From: CAVTWJ01 sp963849485
Lineage (GTDB): Bacteria; Oederibacteriota; Muellerivitia; Muellerivitales; Muellerivitaceae
Assembly: GCA_963849485.1 (NCBI GenBank)
Contig: CAWKIF010000088.1
Span: 86,226 to 150,225, forward strand
Length of the DNA: 64,000 nucleotides
Direction: 5' to 3'
The position numbers and the translations under genes were made by a program. Below, one piece after another: positions 32,680-42,380 of this stretch; within the stretch, counting starts at the first letter, position 1; every line of letters starts with the position of its first letter. Under the pieces are notes generated by a model. That model was not told the origin of the DNA and did not search any database. It was given only the letters and a program-made list of their open reading frames with translations.

Positions 32680-33738
32680 TTAAACTTTTTCCTTGATTAA
32701 CTGGGCCAGATCAGGGACTTCATAGGCTTGGGTCACGTGTTGGCTGCCTTCCCGGCATACCCAGGTATCGTGTTTTAAAATCCCCTTCTCTTTAAGAAGG
32801 GAAGAGGTGTAGGGCCCTTCCCATTGATCCCCTTGATAAACCATGAAAGCGGATGCCTGTTTCGAGGGTTGTAGATAAGGCGAAAGTTTCAGGAAATCCA
32901 AATTCTCCGATTCCTCGGCCGTGATTTCGGGATTGCCATCATCCTTCTTTTTCTTCCCGTTGGGTGAAGCGGTAGAAAGGGGCTGGGATTGAACCGACTT
33001 TGTTTGGTCTTCTTGCTTATTTTTTCTCCCATCGGTTGATATGGGTGAATCGGATTTTTGATTTACCTCTGGTTCTTTCTTTTTCTTTTCTTCCTCCCGG
33101 GGGAGGGGTGTAACGGCCCTTTCGCGTTTTTTCGCCGTCGTGACTGATGCGATCAATTCCTCGTCGTCCTTCAGGTGTTGGATTTGTTCTTTTAATTGTT
33201 GAATCCGGGACTTGTCAGGGGCGGGTTTAGCCAATTCATTGTCCAACTCGATGCGCTTAAGATGGAGGGGATAGGATTTCCGCAGAATCTTGAAACAAGA
33301 GGCTATCTCCTGATCAATGGGGTGGGATTGGAGTGTGATGACATTGATGGCCATGGAATAGGCCAGCTCGGCATTATCGGATTTGAGGTTGGGGTTTAAG
33401 CCGATGTACCGGTTGAAAAGCTTGATGGCCCCCAGATAAACCTGGTAAGCCTTCCGAAAATTCCGTTCTTCCTGGAAATACTTTCCCACCAGATAGTGGC
33501 ATTGAAGATCGAAGGATTGCTGGGGGTCGATCGTGTCGAAAAGGGCCAGCGCCTCAGTGATATGTTGTTGGGTCGATTCGTGGCGGGTAAACCGGTTCAG
33601 AAGACAAAAATTGATGAATTGCGCTTTCAGCCCGTGATCCTGGGGGTTGTGCTCCAGGCTTTTCTTGAAACGTTTGTAATCGTCCAGATAACGATCACCT
33701 TTACCGAATAGGGCGGAAAATTGGTTTTTGAGATCCAT
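32680..33738 (-). CDS. Helical-repeat protein with C-terminal GYF_2-like domain
   Basis: The first ~190 residues are TPR-like helices (YKRFKKSLEHNPQDHGLKAQ, AYQVYLGAIKLFNRYIGLNP). Then comes a long charged, low-complexity linker (Lys/Glu/Gln/Ser/Pro). The last ~50 residues read FMVYQGDQWEGPYTSSLLKE...TWVCREG, which fits the GYF_2 (DUF4339) fold, a small peptide-binding module with a GP-Y pair. The likely role is a scaffold or adaptor inside the cell. No signal peptide. A STAS protein follows it upstream on the same strand. Confidence 0.7.
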   Translation of the reverse strand: MDLKNQFSALFGKGDRYLDDYKRFKKSLEHNPQDHGLKAQFINFCLLNRFTRHESTQQHITEALALFDTIDPQQSFDLQCHYLVGKYFQEERNFRKAYQVYLGAIKLFNRYIGLNPNLKSDNAELAYSMAINVITLQSHPIDQEIASCFKILRKSYPLHLKRIELDNELAKPAPDKSRIQQLKEQIQHLKDDEELIASVTTAKKRERAVTPLPREEEKKKKEPEVNQKSDSPISTDGRKNKQEDQTKSVQSQPLSTASPNGKKKKDDGNPEITAEESENLDFLKLSPYLQPSKQASAFMVYQGDQWEGPYTSSLLKEKGILKHDTWVCREGSQHVTQAYEVPDLAQLIKEKV

Positions 33739-33804
33739 GGAAGGCTTTCTTGGAACTTTCGGGGCAGAATAGTCGGCGGCTTATTCTATATCAAGAATGC
33801 TTGA

Positions 33805-34350
33805 TTAAAACCATTTCAACATTTTGAAAAATTGATTGAACCAACCGGTTTTGACGGGTTTGACAAGGGTTTTGGGTTCGTCGGCAAGCACGGCCACGGG
33901 GGGGGCGGTTGATTCCGGAATTGCTTGGGAGGCAGATGGGACGCTTTTTTTGGAATTTCCTTTTCGGGCTTGGGCGGTGGTGTTTCCGGAGGTTTTTCCA
34001 AACCCTTTTTGGACGGCATGTTCCACCGAGGGATACGATTTTAGGATGCTGTGCAATTCCAATAGCTCGAACGTTTCGGAAACTTCGGGGTTCATCGAAG
34101 CGAAAAACAAGTTTCCTTTTTGGGACCTTATACGTTTTAGCTCGCCGATAAAAATACCCCAACCGGCGCTGCTGATATAACTGACATCCTTCAAGTCGAT
34201 GATGAGGTTGAATCGATTCTGGCTCAGGACGGATTGAAAAGTACGTTCAAATTCAGGAGCGGTGGTAGTGTCAATGAAACCCTTGGCAGAAACGAGAGTG
34301 ATGTCTTTGTGTTGGGGATGGGTCGAAGCAGAGACGGAAATATTGTTCAT
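33805..34350 (-). CDS. STAS-domain protein (anti-sigma-factor antagonist-like)
   Basis: Residues 1-105 (from M6 of the longest frame) form a STAS domain: KGFIDTTTAPEFERTF, then FNLIIDLKDVSYISSAGWG with the usual phosphorylatable Ser60/Ser61 before AGWG. The remaining ~75 residues are Ser/Lys/Pro-rich and end in a hydrophobic/aromatic tail (WFNQFFKMLKWF), which could bind the membrane. The ATG 34350 is chosen over 34365 because GAGGG lies five bases before it. A partner-switching kinase is not visible nearby. Confidence 0.82.
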   Translation of the reverse strand: MNNISVSASTHPQHKDITLVSAKGFIDTTTAPEFERTFQSVLSQNRFNLIIDLKDVSYISSAGWGIFIGELKRIRSQKGNLFFASMNPEVSETFELLELHSILKSYPSVEHAVQKGFGKTSGNTTAQARKGNSKKSVPSASQAIPESTAPPVAVLADEPKTLVKPVKTGWFNQFFKMLKWF

Positions 34351-34567
34351 ATGGCCCTCGATCATCGGTGGATGTCATGGAATTATCAACGGGTTTTAAC
34401 GTTTTTTTCAAGGCTTTGTGGGTAAAATATGGGAAACCGATTCCCTAGGGTTTACTCATCGTGGGAAAATAAAAATCGATTTTAGTCTTAGAACTTGCTT
34501 CTGTTCAGGATGAGTCAGATATTTTCAATTTTATTGAGACGCTTCAGTTAAACTTTTCCAACTTTTT

Positions 34568-35476
34568 ATGGATAACGTTCAATCCCAACCCATTCTTTTA
34601 ACAGGCGCCTCGGGATACCTCGGCCGTAAGCTTTTGCCTTTGCTTGCGGAGAGGGGTTATGCCTTGAGGTGCCTGACGAGAAAGCCGGATTGGCTCAAGT
34701 CCAAGGTGCCCGAAGGGGTGGAGGTGGTCGCGGGGGATCTGCTCACGAAAGACACTCTCCTACGCGCCATGAAAGGCATCCACACGGCCTATTACCTGAC
34801 CCATGCGCCTGCCTACTCCAACCGTTTCGAGGAGATTGACCGGATCTCCGCCAAGAATTTCGCGGAAGCGGCCCGGCGCAGCAATATTAAAAAAATCATC
34901 TACATGGGAAGGATTTGTGAAAACGCGGGGCGGTCCCGTTACCTGGAGAGCAGGGAAGAGGTAGGGAAAATCCTACGGACCTGCGGGGTTCCCACCGTTG
35001 AGTTTCAAGCCTCGGTCATTGTCGGCACGGGGAGTGATAGCTTTGTGATGATTCAAGCGCTAGCGGAACGTTTTTGGGTTATTTTAGCCCCTCGATGGTT
35101 TCGAACCCCCTGCCAACCCATCGCCCTTGACGATGTACTCTCCTATCTCTTGGCGGCTTTGGAAAAACCTTATTTGGAAAGCCAGGTTTTTCCTATTGGT
35201 GGGCCCGAAAAGGTTCCATTGATCAGATTGATTCGGGAATATACGAAACAAAAACGATTGAAGCGGTTGATCCTCCCTATTCCCTCGGCTTTCCAGTCGC
35301 TTTCCATACTGCTGTTAGGGCTGGTACCTTCCCTCAACCGCCGGTGGATTCGGGTTTTGGTGGAAGGATTGGGGGAGGAATGGGTGGTGAGCGATTTGAC
35401 GGTTATGAAAATTTTCCCAGTCAAGCCAATGGGAATTTCCGAATCCATCGCCCGGGCAATCTCTGGCGAAAATTAA
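34568..35476 (+). CDS. Atypical SDR (NAD(P)-binding, NmrA/YtfG-like)
   Basis: The 302-residue protein carries the Rossmann motif ILLTGASGYLGRKLLPLLAE (9-28) and continues as an atypical short-chain dehydrogenase without the YxxxK active site in the usual place. Sequence style fits the NmrA-like/DUF2867-linked group. The C-terminal half has a helix-rich region (FQSLSILLLGLVPSLN) that may approach a membrane. The substrate is unknown. It has no operon partner. Confidence 0.75.
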   Translation: MDNVQSQPILLTGASGYLGRKLLPLLAERGYALRCLTRKPDWLKSKVPEGVEVVAGDLLTKDTLLRAMKGIHTAYYLTHAPAYSNRFEEIDRISAKNFAEAARRSNIKKIIYMGRICENAGRSRYLESREEVGKILRTCGVPTVEFQASVIVGTGSDSFVMIQALAERFWVILAPRWFRTPCQPIALDDVLSYLLAALEKPYLESQVFPIGGPEKVPLIRLIREYTKQKRLKRLILPIPSAFQSLSILLLGLVPSLNRRWIRVLVEGLGEEWVVSDLTVMKIFPVKPMGISESIARAISGEN

Positions 35477-35875
35477 GAAGTTTTCTCCATCGAAAAAATT
35501 CAGTTTGTAACCTCTGAAAAACTCAAAAATTTCACCGCCAAGACGCCAAGTTCGCCAGGAAAGTCTTTAATTTTCAACGAAAACCAAAAGGCGGAAGAAC
35601 ATTAAAAACCCTTTTTCAGAGATTACAGTTTTTTAATCGTGGCTTTTTAAACTGTGGAACACCGGTTCTGTGGGTTAACGGGTTACCTTCGAATTTGTAT
35701 TACCTTGTTTCGAATTCCTTCCTGACAAACAGTTTCACTTTCAACCCTCTATAAAAAATATTTCACCGCGATTTCAATGTGACGGCGGTCATAACAAAAA
35801 CCCTTTTTCACGCACAAAATAACCCCGCTAAAGAAAACCGTAATTACTCGACCTACTTTTTTAAGGAGAAAAATA
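35477..35875. other. 399-bp gap upstream of nifJ with one repeat arm
   Basis: The gap holds one arm of the CACCGCCAAGACGCCAAG repeat (35530-35564) and AT-rich sequence. No gene, no complete second arm and no clear -35/-10 pair were found. The long AT-rich leader just upstream of nifJ ends in a purine-rich ribosome binding site (AAGGAG). Confidence 0.5.
35530..35564 (+). repeat. Single arm of the CACCGCCAAGACGCCAAG repeat
   Basis: TTTCACCGCCAAGACGCCAAG followed by TTCGCCAGG, identical in its first 20 bases to the left arm at 30481. Confidence 0.7.
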
Positions 35876-38800
35876 ATGAGTGACTCACTCTTCCAGACGA
35901 TGGATGGCAATGAAGCGGTAGCCCATGTGGCCTACCGGATCAACGAGGTGATCTCGATCTATCCCATCACGCCCTCCTCCACCATGGCGGAGTACTGTGA
36001 CGAGTGGGCCGCCGCGGGGCGGCTGAACCTTTGGGGAGTGGTCCCGAGCGTCATCGAGTTGCAATCCGAGGGTGGGGCCGCGGGTACCGCCCATGGCGCC
36101 TTGCAAACCGGATCTTTCACCACGACCTTCACCGCGTCCCAAGGTTTGCTCCTGATGATTCCCAATATGTTCAAGATCGCCGGCGAGTTGACTCCGGCCG
36201 TTTTCCACGTCTCCGCCCGGGCCCTGGCCTACCACGCCCTTTCCATTTTTGGCGACCATAGCGACGTCATGGCCTGCCGCACCACCGGCTTCGGAATGCT
36301 GGCCTCCAACTCCGGCCAGGAAGCCATGGACTTCGCCCTGATTTCCCAGGCCATCTCCCTGGAATCGAGGATCCCTTTCCTCCATTTCTTCGACGGCTTT
36401 CGCACCTCCCATGAGGTCACCAAGGTGAAATTGATCGAGGATGAGGTTTTGAGGGGACTCGTCACCCCCGAATTGACCGCCCAGGCCCGCAGCCGGGCCT
36501 TGACCCCCGACCATCCGGTTCTGCGCGGAACGGCCCAGAACCCGGATGTTTATTTCCAAGGCCGGGAAAAGGCCAACCCCTATTATCTGGCGGTCCCGGG
36601 GATGGCCCAGAAGGCTATGGACAAGTTCGCCAAGCTGACCGGCCGGGCCTACAAGATCTTCGAGTACGTCGGCGCTCCGGACGCGGAGCGGGTGATCATC
36701 ATGATGGGCTCGGGTGCGGAAGCTGCCCACGAAACTATGGACTATCTTCTCCCCAAGGGTGAGAAGGTAGGCTTGCTGAAGGTTCGGCTTTACCGGCCTT
36801 TCGATTCCCAAGCTTTCGTCTCGGCGCTGCCCGCTTCGACCAAGACCATCGCGGTGTTGGACCGGACCAAGGAATCGGGAAGCCTGGGAGAACCCCTCTA
36901 CCTGGACACGGTGACCGCCCTGAGCGAGATGATTACGGCGGGCAAGGCTCCTTTAAAAACCATGCCCCGGATTATCGGAGGCCGGTATGGCCTCTCCTCC
37001 AAGGAATTCACCCCCGCCATGGTGGTGGCCCTCTATAACCATATGAAGGAAGGCGCTCTCAAAAACCATTTCACCTTAGGGATCAACGACGACGTCACCC
37101 ACACCAGCCTTCCCTACGACGAGAAGCTTTCCATCGAGCCTGCGGAGGTGAAGCGGGGCCTTTTCTTCGGCTTGGGCGCGGATGGGACGGTGGGCGCCAA
37201 CAAGAACACCATCAAGATCATCGGCGAAAACACCGATTTCTGGACCCAAGGCTATTTCGTGTACGATTCGAAAAAGTCCGGTTCCATGACCACCTCGCAT
37301 GTACGGTTCGGCCCCAAGCCGATCCGTTCCACTTATCTCATTAACCACGCCGATTTCGTGGCATGTCACCAGCCTTCCTTCCTGAACCGCATGGATATGC
37401 TGAAGGACCTCATGGAGGGCGGCACTTTCCTTTTGAACACCCAATACCCGGCGGACCAGATTTGGGAAAATCTTCCTCAGAAGGTGCAGGAAAGCCTGCT
37501 GGCCAAGAAGGCCAAACTTTATGTCATCGACGCCTCCACGGTGGCGAAAAAGGCGGGCATGGGGAGCCGCATCAACACTATCATGCAGGCCTGCTATTTC
37601 GCCCTCTCGGGGGTCTTGCCCCGGGAAGAGGCCATCGCGGCCATTAAAAAGTCCATTGTGAAGACTTATAAGAGGAAGGGAGACAAGATCGTCCAGGCCA
37701 ACCTGGAAGCCGTTGACACCACCCTGGCCAATCTGCACGAGGTATCCCTCACGGGCAAAAAGGCGGGAATCATCCCCTTCCGCAAGGCGGTTCCGGACAA
37801 CTCGCCTGATTTCGTCAAGAACGTCCTGGGAGCCATTATCCGGGGCGAGGGGGACAAGATCCCCGTTTCGGCCTTCCCCGAGGACGGCACCTACCCCACC
37901 GCCACGGCCCTTTTCGAGAAGCGCGACATCGCCCTCGAAATCCCGGTCTGGAACGAGAGCCTTTGCATCCAATGCGGGAAGTGCGTGGTCGTCTGCCCCC
38001 ATGCCGTCATCCGTCCGAAGGTCTACGAACCTTCCCTCCTCAGTAGCGCGCCCCAGGATTTCAAGACCGCAGTGGCAAAGCACCGCGACTGGAAGGGCAT
38101 GAACTATACACTACAAGTAGCCCCTGAGGATTGCACCGGATGCGGCCTTTGCGTGGAAGCCTGCCCGGTCAAGAGCAAGACCGACGCGAGCATGAAGGCT
38201 ATTAATATGAAGCCCCAATTGCCCTTGGTGGAAACCGAGATCAAAAATTGGGATTTTTTCCTCACCCTGCCCGAAGCCGACCGGTCCAAGATCAATTTGG
38301 GAATGATCAGCCAACAGCAGTTGCAACAGCCCCTGTTCGAGTTCTCCGGTGCCTGTGGGGGTTGCGGTGAGACGCCCTATGTGAAGATGGTCTCCCAGCT
38401 TTTCGGGGACCGGATGCTGGTGGCCAATGCCACTGGTTGTTCCTCCATTTACGGCGGCAACCTGCCCACCACCCCCTGGGCCAAGAACGCGAAGGGCCAA
38501 GGCCCCGCCTGGTCCAACTCCTTGTTCGAGGATAACGCCGAGTTCGGCCTGGGATACCGGGTCTCGCTGGATCACCAGAACAAAACCGCCCTCTCCCTTT
38601 TGAAGCGTCTGGAGGCGGAAGTCGGGAAAGACCTGGTCGATTCGATCACGGCCGCCATCCAGAAAACGGATGCCGACATCGAGGCCCAAAGGGCCCGGGT
38701 GGCTCAATTGAGGGACAAATTAAAGGGAATTTCCAAGCCCGAGGCGAAGGAACTCATGTCCCTGGTGGACAGCCTGGTCAAAAAGTCGGTTTGGATCATG

Positions 38801-39496
38801 GGCGGCGACGGCTGGGCCTACGACATCGGTTACGGTGGTTTGGACCATGTTCTCTCCACCGGCCGCAACATCAACATCCTGGTGCTGGATACGGAAGTCT
38901 ATTCCAACACCGGAGGGCAGGCCTCGAAATCCACCCCCAAGGGGGCGGTCGCCAAGTTCGCCGCGGGGGGGAAGCCGCAAGGCAAGAAGGATCTGGGCAT
39001 GATGGCCATGACCTACGGCAACGTTTATGTGGCCCGGGTGGCCCTGGGCGCCAACGACGGGCAGGTCTTGAAAGCCCTGCAGGAGGCGGAAGCCTACGAC
39101 GGCCCCTCCATCGTTATCGCCTACTCCCATTGCATCGCCCACGGCTACGATTTGATCAACGGGTTGAGGCAGCAAAAATCCGCAGTGGATTCGGGCCAAT
39201 GGGTGCTCTACCGTTATCACCCGGACCGCCTCAAGGCCGGGGAGAATCCCCTGACCGTCGACTCGGGAGCCTTGAAGATGTCGGTTCAAGATTACGAGAT
39301 GCAGGAAAACCGCTTCAAAATGCTCACCCTCAGCAAGCCCGAGGAAGCGAAAAAGTATTTCGAACAGGCCCAGTCTGAGGCGCAGTACCGCTGGAATTAT
39401 TACCAGTACCTCTCGAAGCTGGATCCAAAATCCTTCGCGGCTGGGGTCGCGGCGGTGGCCCAGGCAACGCCACCCGCGCCCGCTGAAAAGGCTTAA
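35876..39496 (+). CDS. nifJ: Pyruvate:ferredoxin (flavodoxin) oxidoreductase, single-chain
   Basis: Converts pyruvate and CoA to acetyl-CoA, CO2 and reduced ferredoxin, a central anaerobic step. The 1206-residue chain has all domains: domain I with PITPSSTMAEYCDEW near 27-41, domain II/III, the ferredoxin-like segment with CIQCGKCVVVCP and CTGCGLCVEACP, and the C-terminal thiamine pyrophosphate half (CGGCGETPYVKM; GCSSIYGGNLPTTPW; GDGWAYDIGYGGLDH). The length is typical. It starts after a GGAGAAAAAT-type site. The next gene, a DHOD-like protein, is a common neighbour. Confidence 0.97.
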   Translation: MSDSLFQTMDGNEAVAHVAYRINEVISIYPITPSSTMAEYCDEWAAAGRLNLWGVVPSVIELQSEGGAAGTAHGALQTGSFTTTFTASQGLLLMIPNMFKIAGELTPAVFHVSARALAYHALSIFGDHSDVMACRTTGFGMLASNSGQEAMDFALISQAISLESRIPFLHFFDGFRTSHEVTKVKLIEDEVLRGLVTPELTAQARSRALTPDHPVLRGTAQNPDVYFQGREKANPYYLAVPGMAQKAMDKFAKLTGRAYKIFEYVGAPDAERVIIMMGSGAEAAHETMDYLLPKGEKVGLLKVRLYRPFDSQAFVSALPASTKTIAVLDRTKESGSLGEPLYLDTVTALSEMITAGKAPLKTMPRIIGGRYGLSSKEFTPAMVVALYNHMKEGALKNHFTLGINDDVTHTSLPYDEKLSIEPAEVKRGLFFGLGADGTVGANKNTIKIIGENTDFWTQGYFVYDSKKSGSMTTSHVRFGPKPIRSTYLINHADFVACHQPSFLNRMDMLKDLMEGGTFLLNTQYPADQIWENLPQKVQESLLAKKAKLYVIDASTVAKKAGMGSRINTIMQACYFALSGVLPREEAIAAIKKSIVKTYKRKGDKIVQANLEAVDTTLANLHEVSLTGKKAGIIPFRKAVPDNSPDFVKNVLGAIIRGEGDKIPVSAFPEDGTYPTATALFEKRDIALEIPVWNESLCIQCGKCVVVCPHAVIRPKVYEPSLLSSAPQDFKTAVAKHRDWKGMNYTLQVAPEDCTGCGLCVEACPVKSKTDASMKAINMKPQLPLVETEIKNWDFFLTLPEADRSKINLGMISQQQLQQPLFEFSGACGGCGETPYVKMVSQLFGDRMLVANATGCSSIYGGNLPTTPWAKNAKGQGPAWSNSLFEDNAEFGLGYRVSLDHQNKTALSLLKRLEAEVGKDLVDSITAAIQKTDADIEAQRARVAQLRDKLKGISKPEAKELMSLVDSLVKKSVWIMGGDGWAYDIGYGGLDHVLSTGRNINILVLDTEVYSNTGGQASKSTPKGAVAKFAAGGKPQGKKDLGMMAMTYGNVYVARVALGANDGQVLKALQEAEAYDGPSIVIAYSHCIAHGYDLINGLRQQKSAVDSGQWVLYRYHPDRLKAGENPLTVDSGALKMSVQDYEMQENRFKMLTLSKPEEAKKYFEQAQSEAQYRWNYYQYLSKLDPKSFAAGVAAVAQATPPAPAEKA

Positions 39497-39561
39497 GACG
39501 TTAAAAACGCCCAGGGGGAGCCGGGCCGGCGTTCATTGTTTAGAACAGAAAAGGAGCCAAC

Positions 39562-40584
39562 ATGGTTGACCTGAGTACGACTTACATGGGTTTAAAATTG
39601 AAGAACCCCCTGGTGCCTTCCTCCAGCCCGGTATCCAAGGACCTGGATTCGCTCAAGAAAGTTGAGGACGCGGGGGCCGGGGCGGTGGTGCTCTATTCCT
39701 TGTTCGAGGAACAAATCTTTGTCGAGCAATACGGCCTGCAGAATGACATGAACCGGGGTGTGGAAAGTTTCCCCGAGGCCTTGAGCTATTTTCCCGAACC
39801 CGAGACCCTGGACCTGGCCAGCGAGAAATACTACCAGCTGATCCAGAAAGCCAAGAAGGCCCTGTCCATTCCCGTTTTCGCCAGCCTGAACGGAACCACC
39901 CTGGGAGGATGGACCGATTGCTCGAAAAATATCGAGCAGGCGGGGGCGGATGGTATGGAACTCAACCTCTACAACCTCCCCACCGATTTCAACACTCCTG
40001 GGGCGGTGTTCGAGGAGCGCAATTACGAGATCTTCCGACTGGTCAAGAATGCCGTGCGCATCCCCGTGGCGGTCAAGCTGTCGGCTTACCACACCAACAT
40101 CGCCTACTCCGCACGCAAGTTCATGGAGGCGGGGGCGAGCGCCCTGGTCTTGTTCAACCGGTTCTACCAGCCCGATTTCGATATTGAGAACAAATTGGTA
40201 TCCCCGACACCCGTCCTTTCCGGGCCTCAGGACCTCAGGCTCTGCCTGACCTGGATCGCCATCCTCAAGGGAAGGGTCAAGGGCTGCCTGGCCGCGACCG
40301 GCGGGGTTCAGCACGCCGTCGACGTCTTGAAAGTCACCATGGCGGGGGCCGACGTTGCCCAGCTTTGTACCACTCTTCTTCGCAACGGCATCCCCTACAT
40401 GAAGACCATCCTGCAGAACATGGAAAAGTGGATGGAAGAGAATGAATACAAATCCATCCAGGAAATGAAGGGTTGCATGAGCCAGGAGCACTGCGAAGAC
40501 CCTTCGGCTTTTGAAAGGGCCCATTACATCCGCACCTTGGCAGGCTATAAGAATGCGGCGGATGGATATCACGGGGCCGAATAG
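39562..40584 (+). CDS. Dihydroorotate-dehydrogenase-like protein
   Basis: A 340-residue TIM-barrel flavoprotein: MGLKLKNPLVPSSSPVSKD at the start, GAGAVVLYSLFEEQI, the substrate/FMN region SLNGTTLGGWTDCSKNIEQAGADGMELNLY, and VAVKLSAY and VKGCLAATGGVQ later. The protein is a PyrD relative but not certain to oxidise dihydroorotate. The gene next to nifJ is a frequent association and might couple flavin chemistry to reduced ferredoxin. A ribosome binding site, AAAAGGAGCC, precedes it. A hairpin (AACGCC...GGCGTT, about 39504-39536) lies in the 65-bp gap. Confidence 0.82.
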   Translation: MVDLSTTYMGLKLKNPLVPSSSPVSKDLDSLKKVEDAGAGAVVLYSLFEEQIFVEQYGLQNDMNRGVESFPEALSYFPEPETLDLASEKYYQLIQKAKKALSIPVFASLNGTTLGGWTDCSKNIEQAGADGMELNLYNLPTDFNTPGAVFEERNYEIFRLVKNAVRIPVAVKLSAYHTNIAYSARKFMEAGASALVLFNRFYQPDFDIENKLVSPTPVLSGPQDLRLCLTWIAILKGRVKGCLAATGGVQHAVDVLKVTMAGADVAQLCTTLLRNGIPYMKTILQNMEKWMEENEYKSIQEMKGCMSQEHCEDPSAFERAHYIRTLAGYKNAADGYHGAE

Positions 40585-40674
40585 ATTCGCCCCCGAGCCT
40601 GAATTTTTATTAGCGGAGGCGGGACCCGGATCCAACCGGGTTTCGCCCTATGATTCGATCTGGGGAGACGGGGG

Positions 40675-41205
40675 ATGATTAGTATTTGTACCTATTGCAG
40701 GGACATTATAGGTGAGAAGGAACCCTTCTCGGACCCCGGCTTGACCCACGGAATTTGCCCCACCTGCTACTCCCAATTCACCCGGCAATGGGAAGGTTAT
40801 CACCTCTCGGATTATCTCGACCAATTCGAGGAACCCATCGTCCTATTCAACGATGACGCTCGGGTGATCGCCTTCAACCTAAGCTATTCCCGAGCCTACC
40901 TGGAAGACGGTGAAAAACCCAGGGGCCTCCTGGGGGGCGAGTTTTTGGAATGCGCCAACGCCCGCCTGCCGGAAGGGTGCGGCTGTACCATCCACTGCCG
41001 GGATTGCGCCATTCGAAACACCTTGGAGACGACCCTGCGGACCGGCCAACCCCAAAAAGACGTCCCCGCCTACCTGAAAACCCAGGTCCAGGGTAAACCG
41101 ATCGTAAAGAAACTCCGCCTTTCCTCCGAACTGCATGGAATGCTGGTGAGGTTAATGATAAAGGAAGAGGGTTGGGTGGAAGGAGATTCGGTCCCTGCGC
41201 TTTAA
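40675..41205 (+). CDS. Zinc-ribbon plus Cys-rich PAS-like protein (first of two)
   Basis: A 176-residue stand-alone protein. An N-terminal zinc ribbon (Cys5, Cys8, Cys28, Cys31) leads into a PAS-like middle (DYLDQFEEPIVLFNDDARVIAFNLSY). Then follows the Cys-rich block GEFLECANARLPEGCGCTIHCRDCAIR, with Cys93, Cys102, Cys104, Cys108 and Cys111. That block resembles redox-sensitive or Fe-S-binding insertions of some PAS proteins. There is no output domain. A paralogue at 41854 keeps the same Cys spacing, and the two flank a glutathione-peroxidase gene. Function unknown; a redox sensor or carrier is a reasonable guess. Confidence 0.65.
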   Translation: MISICTYCRDIIGEKEPFSDPGLTHGICPTCYSQFTRQWEGYHLSDYLDQFEEPIVLFNDDARVIAFNLSYSRAYLEDGEKPRGLLGGEFLECANARLPEGCGCTIHCRDCAIRNTLETTLRTGQPQKDVPAYLKTQVQGKPIVKKLRLSSELHGMLVRLMIKEEGWVEGDSVPAL

Positions 41206-41285
41206 CATAAGCCACTTATTCAAACGCACCTCCCCCTGGCTTTTTAGCGATCGTCCCTCCTAGCATCTGGGTTCAGGAGGCCGCC

Positions 41286-41763
41286 ATGAATATCCATGAC
41301 TTTTCTGCAAAAACCATCGATGGGAAGGAAAAGCCACTGTCCGATTACAAGGGCAAGACCCTTCTGATCGTCAATGTGGCCAGCCACTGCGGGTTCACCC
41401 CTCAATACCAGGGCCTTCAAAAGCTCTATGAGAAATACCAGTCCAGGGGTCTGGAAATCTTGGGTTTTCCCTGCAACCAGTTTGGAGCCCAGGAGCCAGG
41501 ATCGGAGGCGGAAATCCGGTCATTTTGTGAATTGAACTTCGGGGTAAAATTTCAGCTTTTTTCCAAGATCGAGGTGAATGGGGAAGGGGCCCATCCCCTT
41601 TACCGTTATTTAACCCGGGACCTGCCCGGAATCCTGGGAACCGAGTCTCATTAAGTGGAATTTCACCAAATTCCTGGTCGACCGGGAAGGGGTCCCCGTT
41701 AAAAGGTTCGGCTCCGCGGACAAGCCGGAGGCTTTGGAAGGGGAAATCGAGAAGCTGCTGTAG
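41286..41763 (+). pseudogene. Glutathione-peroxidase-like protein with a frame break near 41649
   Basis: The first 122 residues are a Cys-type GPx: LLIVNVASHCGFTPQYQGLQ with peroxidatic Cys35, and LGFPCNQFGAQEPGS with Gln69. The frame then ends at a TAA (41652-41654). Without one base around 41649 it continues as IKWNFTKFLVDREGVPVKRF and ends at the TAG at 41761-41763. The second part contains the conserved Trp-Asn-Phe-Thr-Lys, part of the catalytic set, so the short form would be inactive. A +1 frame change or an assembly error both fit. The length of the joined form is normal for the family. Confidence 0.8.
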
Positions 41764-41853
41764 CCGTTCCCGGATAGGTTTATAATATAAGTAAGAAAGA
41801 CGGATTGGAGGGAATGGGTCGACCCCCCGGTACCGTCCACAAGGGAGCGGACC

Positions 41854-42360
41854 ATGAAGATCATCTGTTCCTATTGCCGGCTGGATATGGGGGAAAAGGA
41901 ACCCCGCGAAGACTTAAGCAAGACCCATAGCATCTGTCCCGATTGTTTCGAGTATTTTTCCCGCCAATGGACCGGTTTTCACCTGACCGATTACCTGGAT
42001 ACCTTCGAAGAACCGATGGTCATTTTCAGCCCGAACGCCCGGGTCGTCGCTTACAACCAAAGTTATGCCAAAAATTATCTGAAGGAAGATGAAAAGACCA
42101 TCGGCGTATTAGCGGGTGAATTCTTGGAATGTTCCCATGCCCGTCTCCCCGAGGGATGCGGCCGGGCGGTTTGCTGCCGCGACTGCACCATCCGCAACAG
42201 CATCATGAAGACGCTCCGGACAGGAGTTTCCCAGGAAAAGGTTCCTGCCCTCTTAACCACCTATGAGGACGGAAAGCCCGCCGAGAAAAAGCTTTTGATT
42301 TCCACTGAAAGGCACGGCCCGGTGGTGCGTATGCTCATTGAGGACGCCCCGAACATTTAG
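41854..42360 (+). CDS. Zinc-ribbon plus Cys-rich PAS-like protein (second of two)
   Basis: A 168-residue paralogue of the protein at 40675. Cys5, Cys8, Cys28 and Cys31 form the zinc ribbon. The PAS-like DYLDTFEEPMVIFSPNARVVAYNQSY follows, then GEFLECSHARLPEGCGRAVCCRDC with Cys93, Cys102, Cys107, Cys108 and Cys111. The Cys at 104 of the first copy is Arg here and Cys107 is new. The start follows AAGGGAGCGGACC. No output domain and no recognised family. Confidence 0.65.
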   Translation: MKIICSYCRLDMGEKEPREDLSKTHSICPDCFEYFSRQWTGFHLTDYLDTFEEPMVIFSPNARVVAYNQSYAKNYLKEDEKTIGVLAGEFLECSHARLPEGCGRAVCCRDCTIRNSIMKTLRTGVSQEKVPALLTTYEDGKPAEKKLLISTERHGPVVRMLIEDAPNI

Positions 42361-42380
42361 CCGATGGCTTCGCGGTTGGT

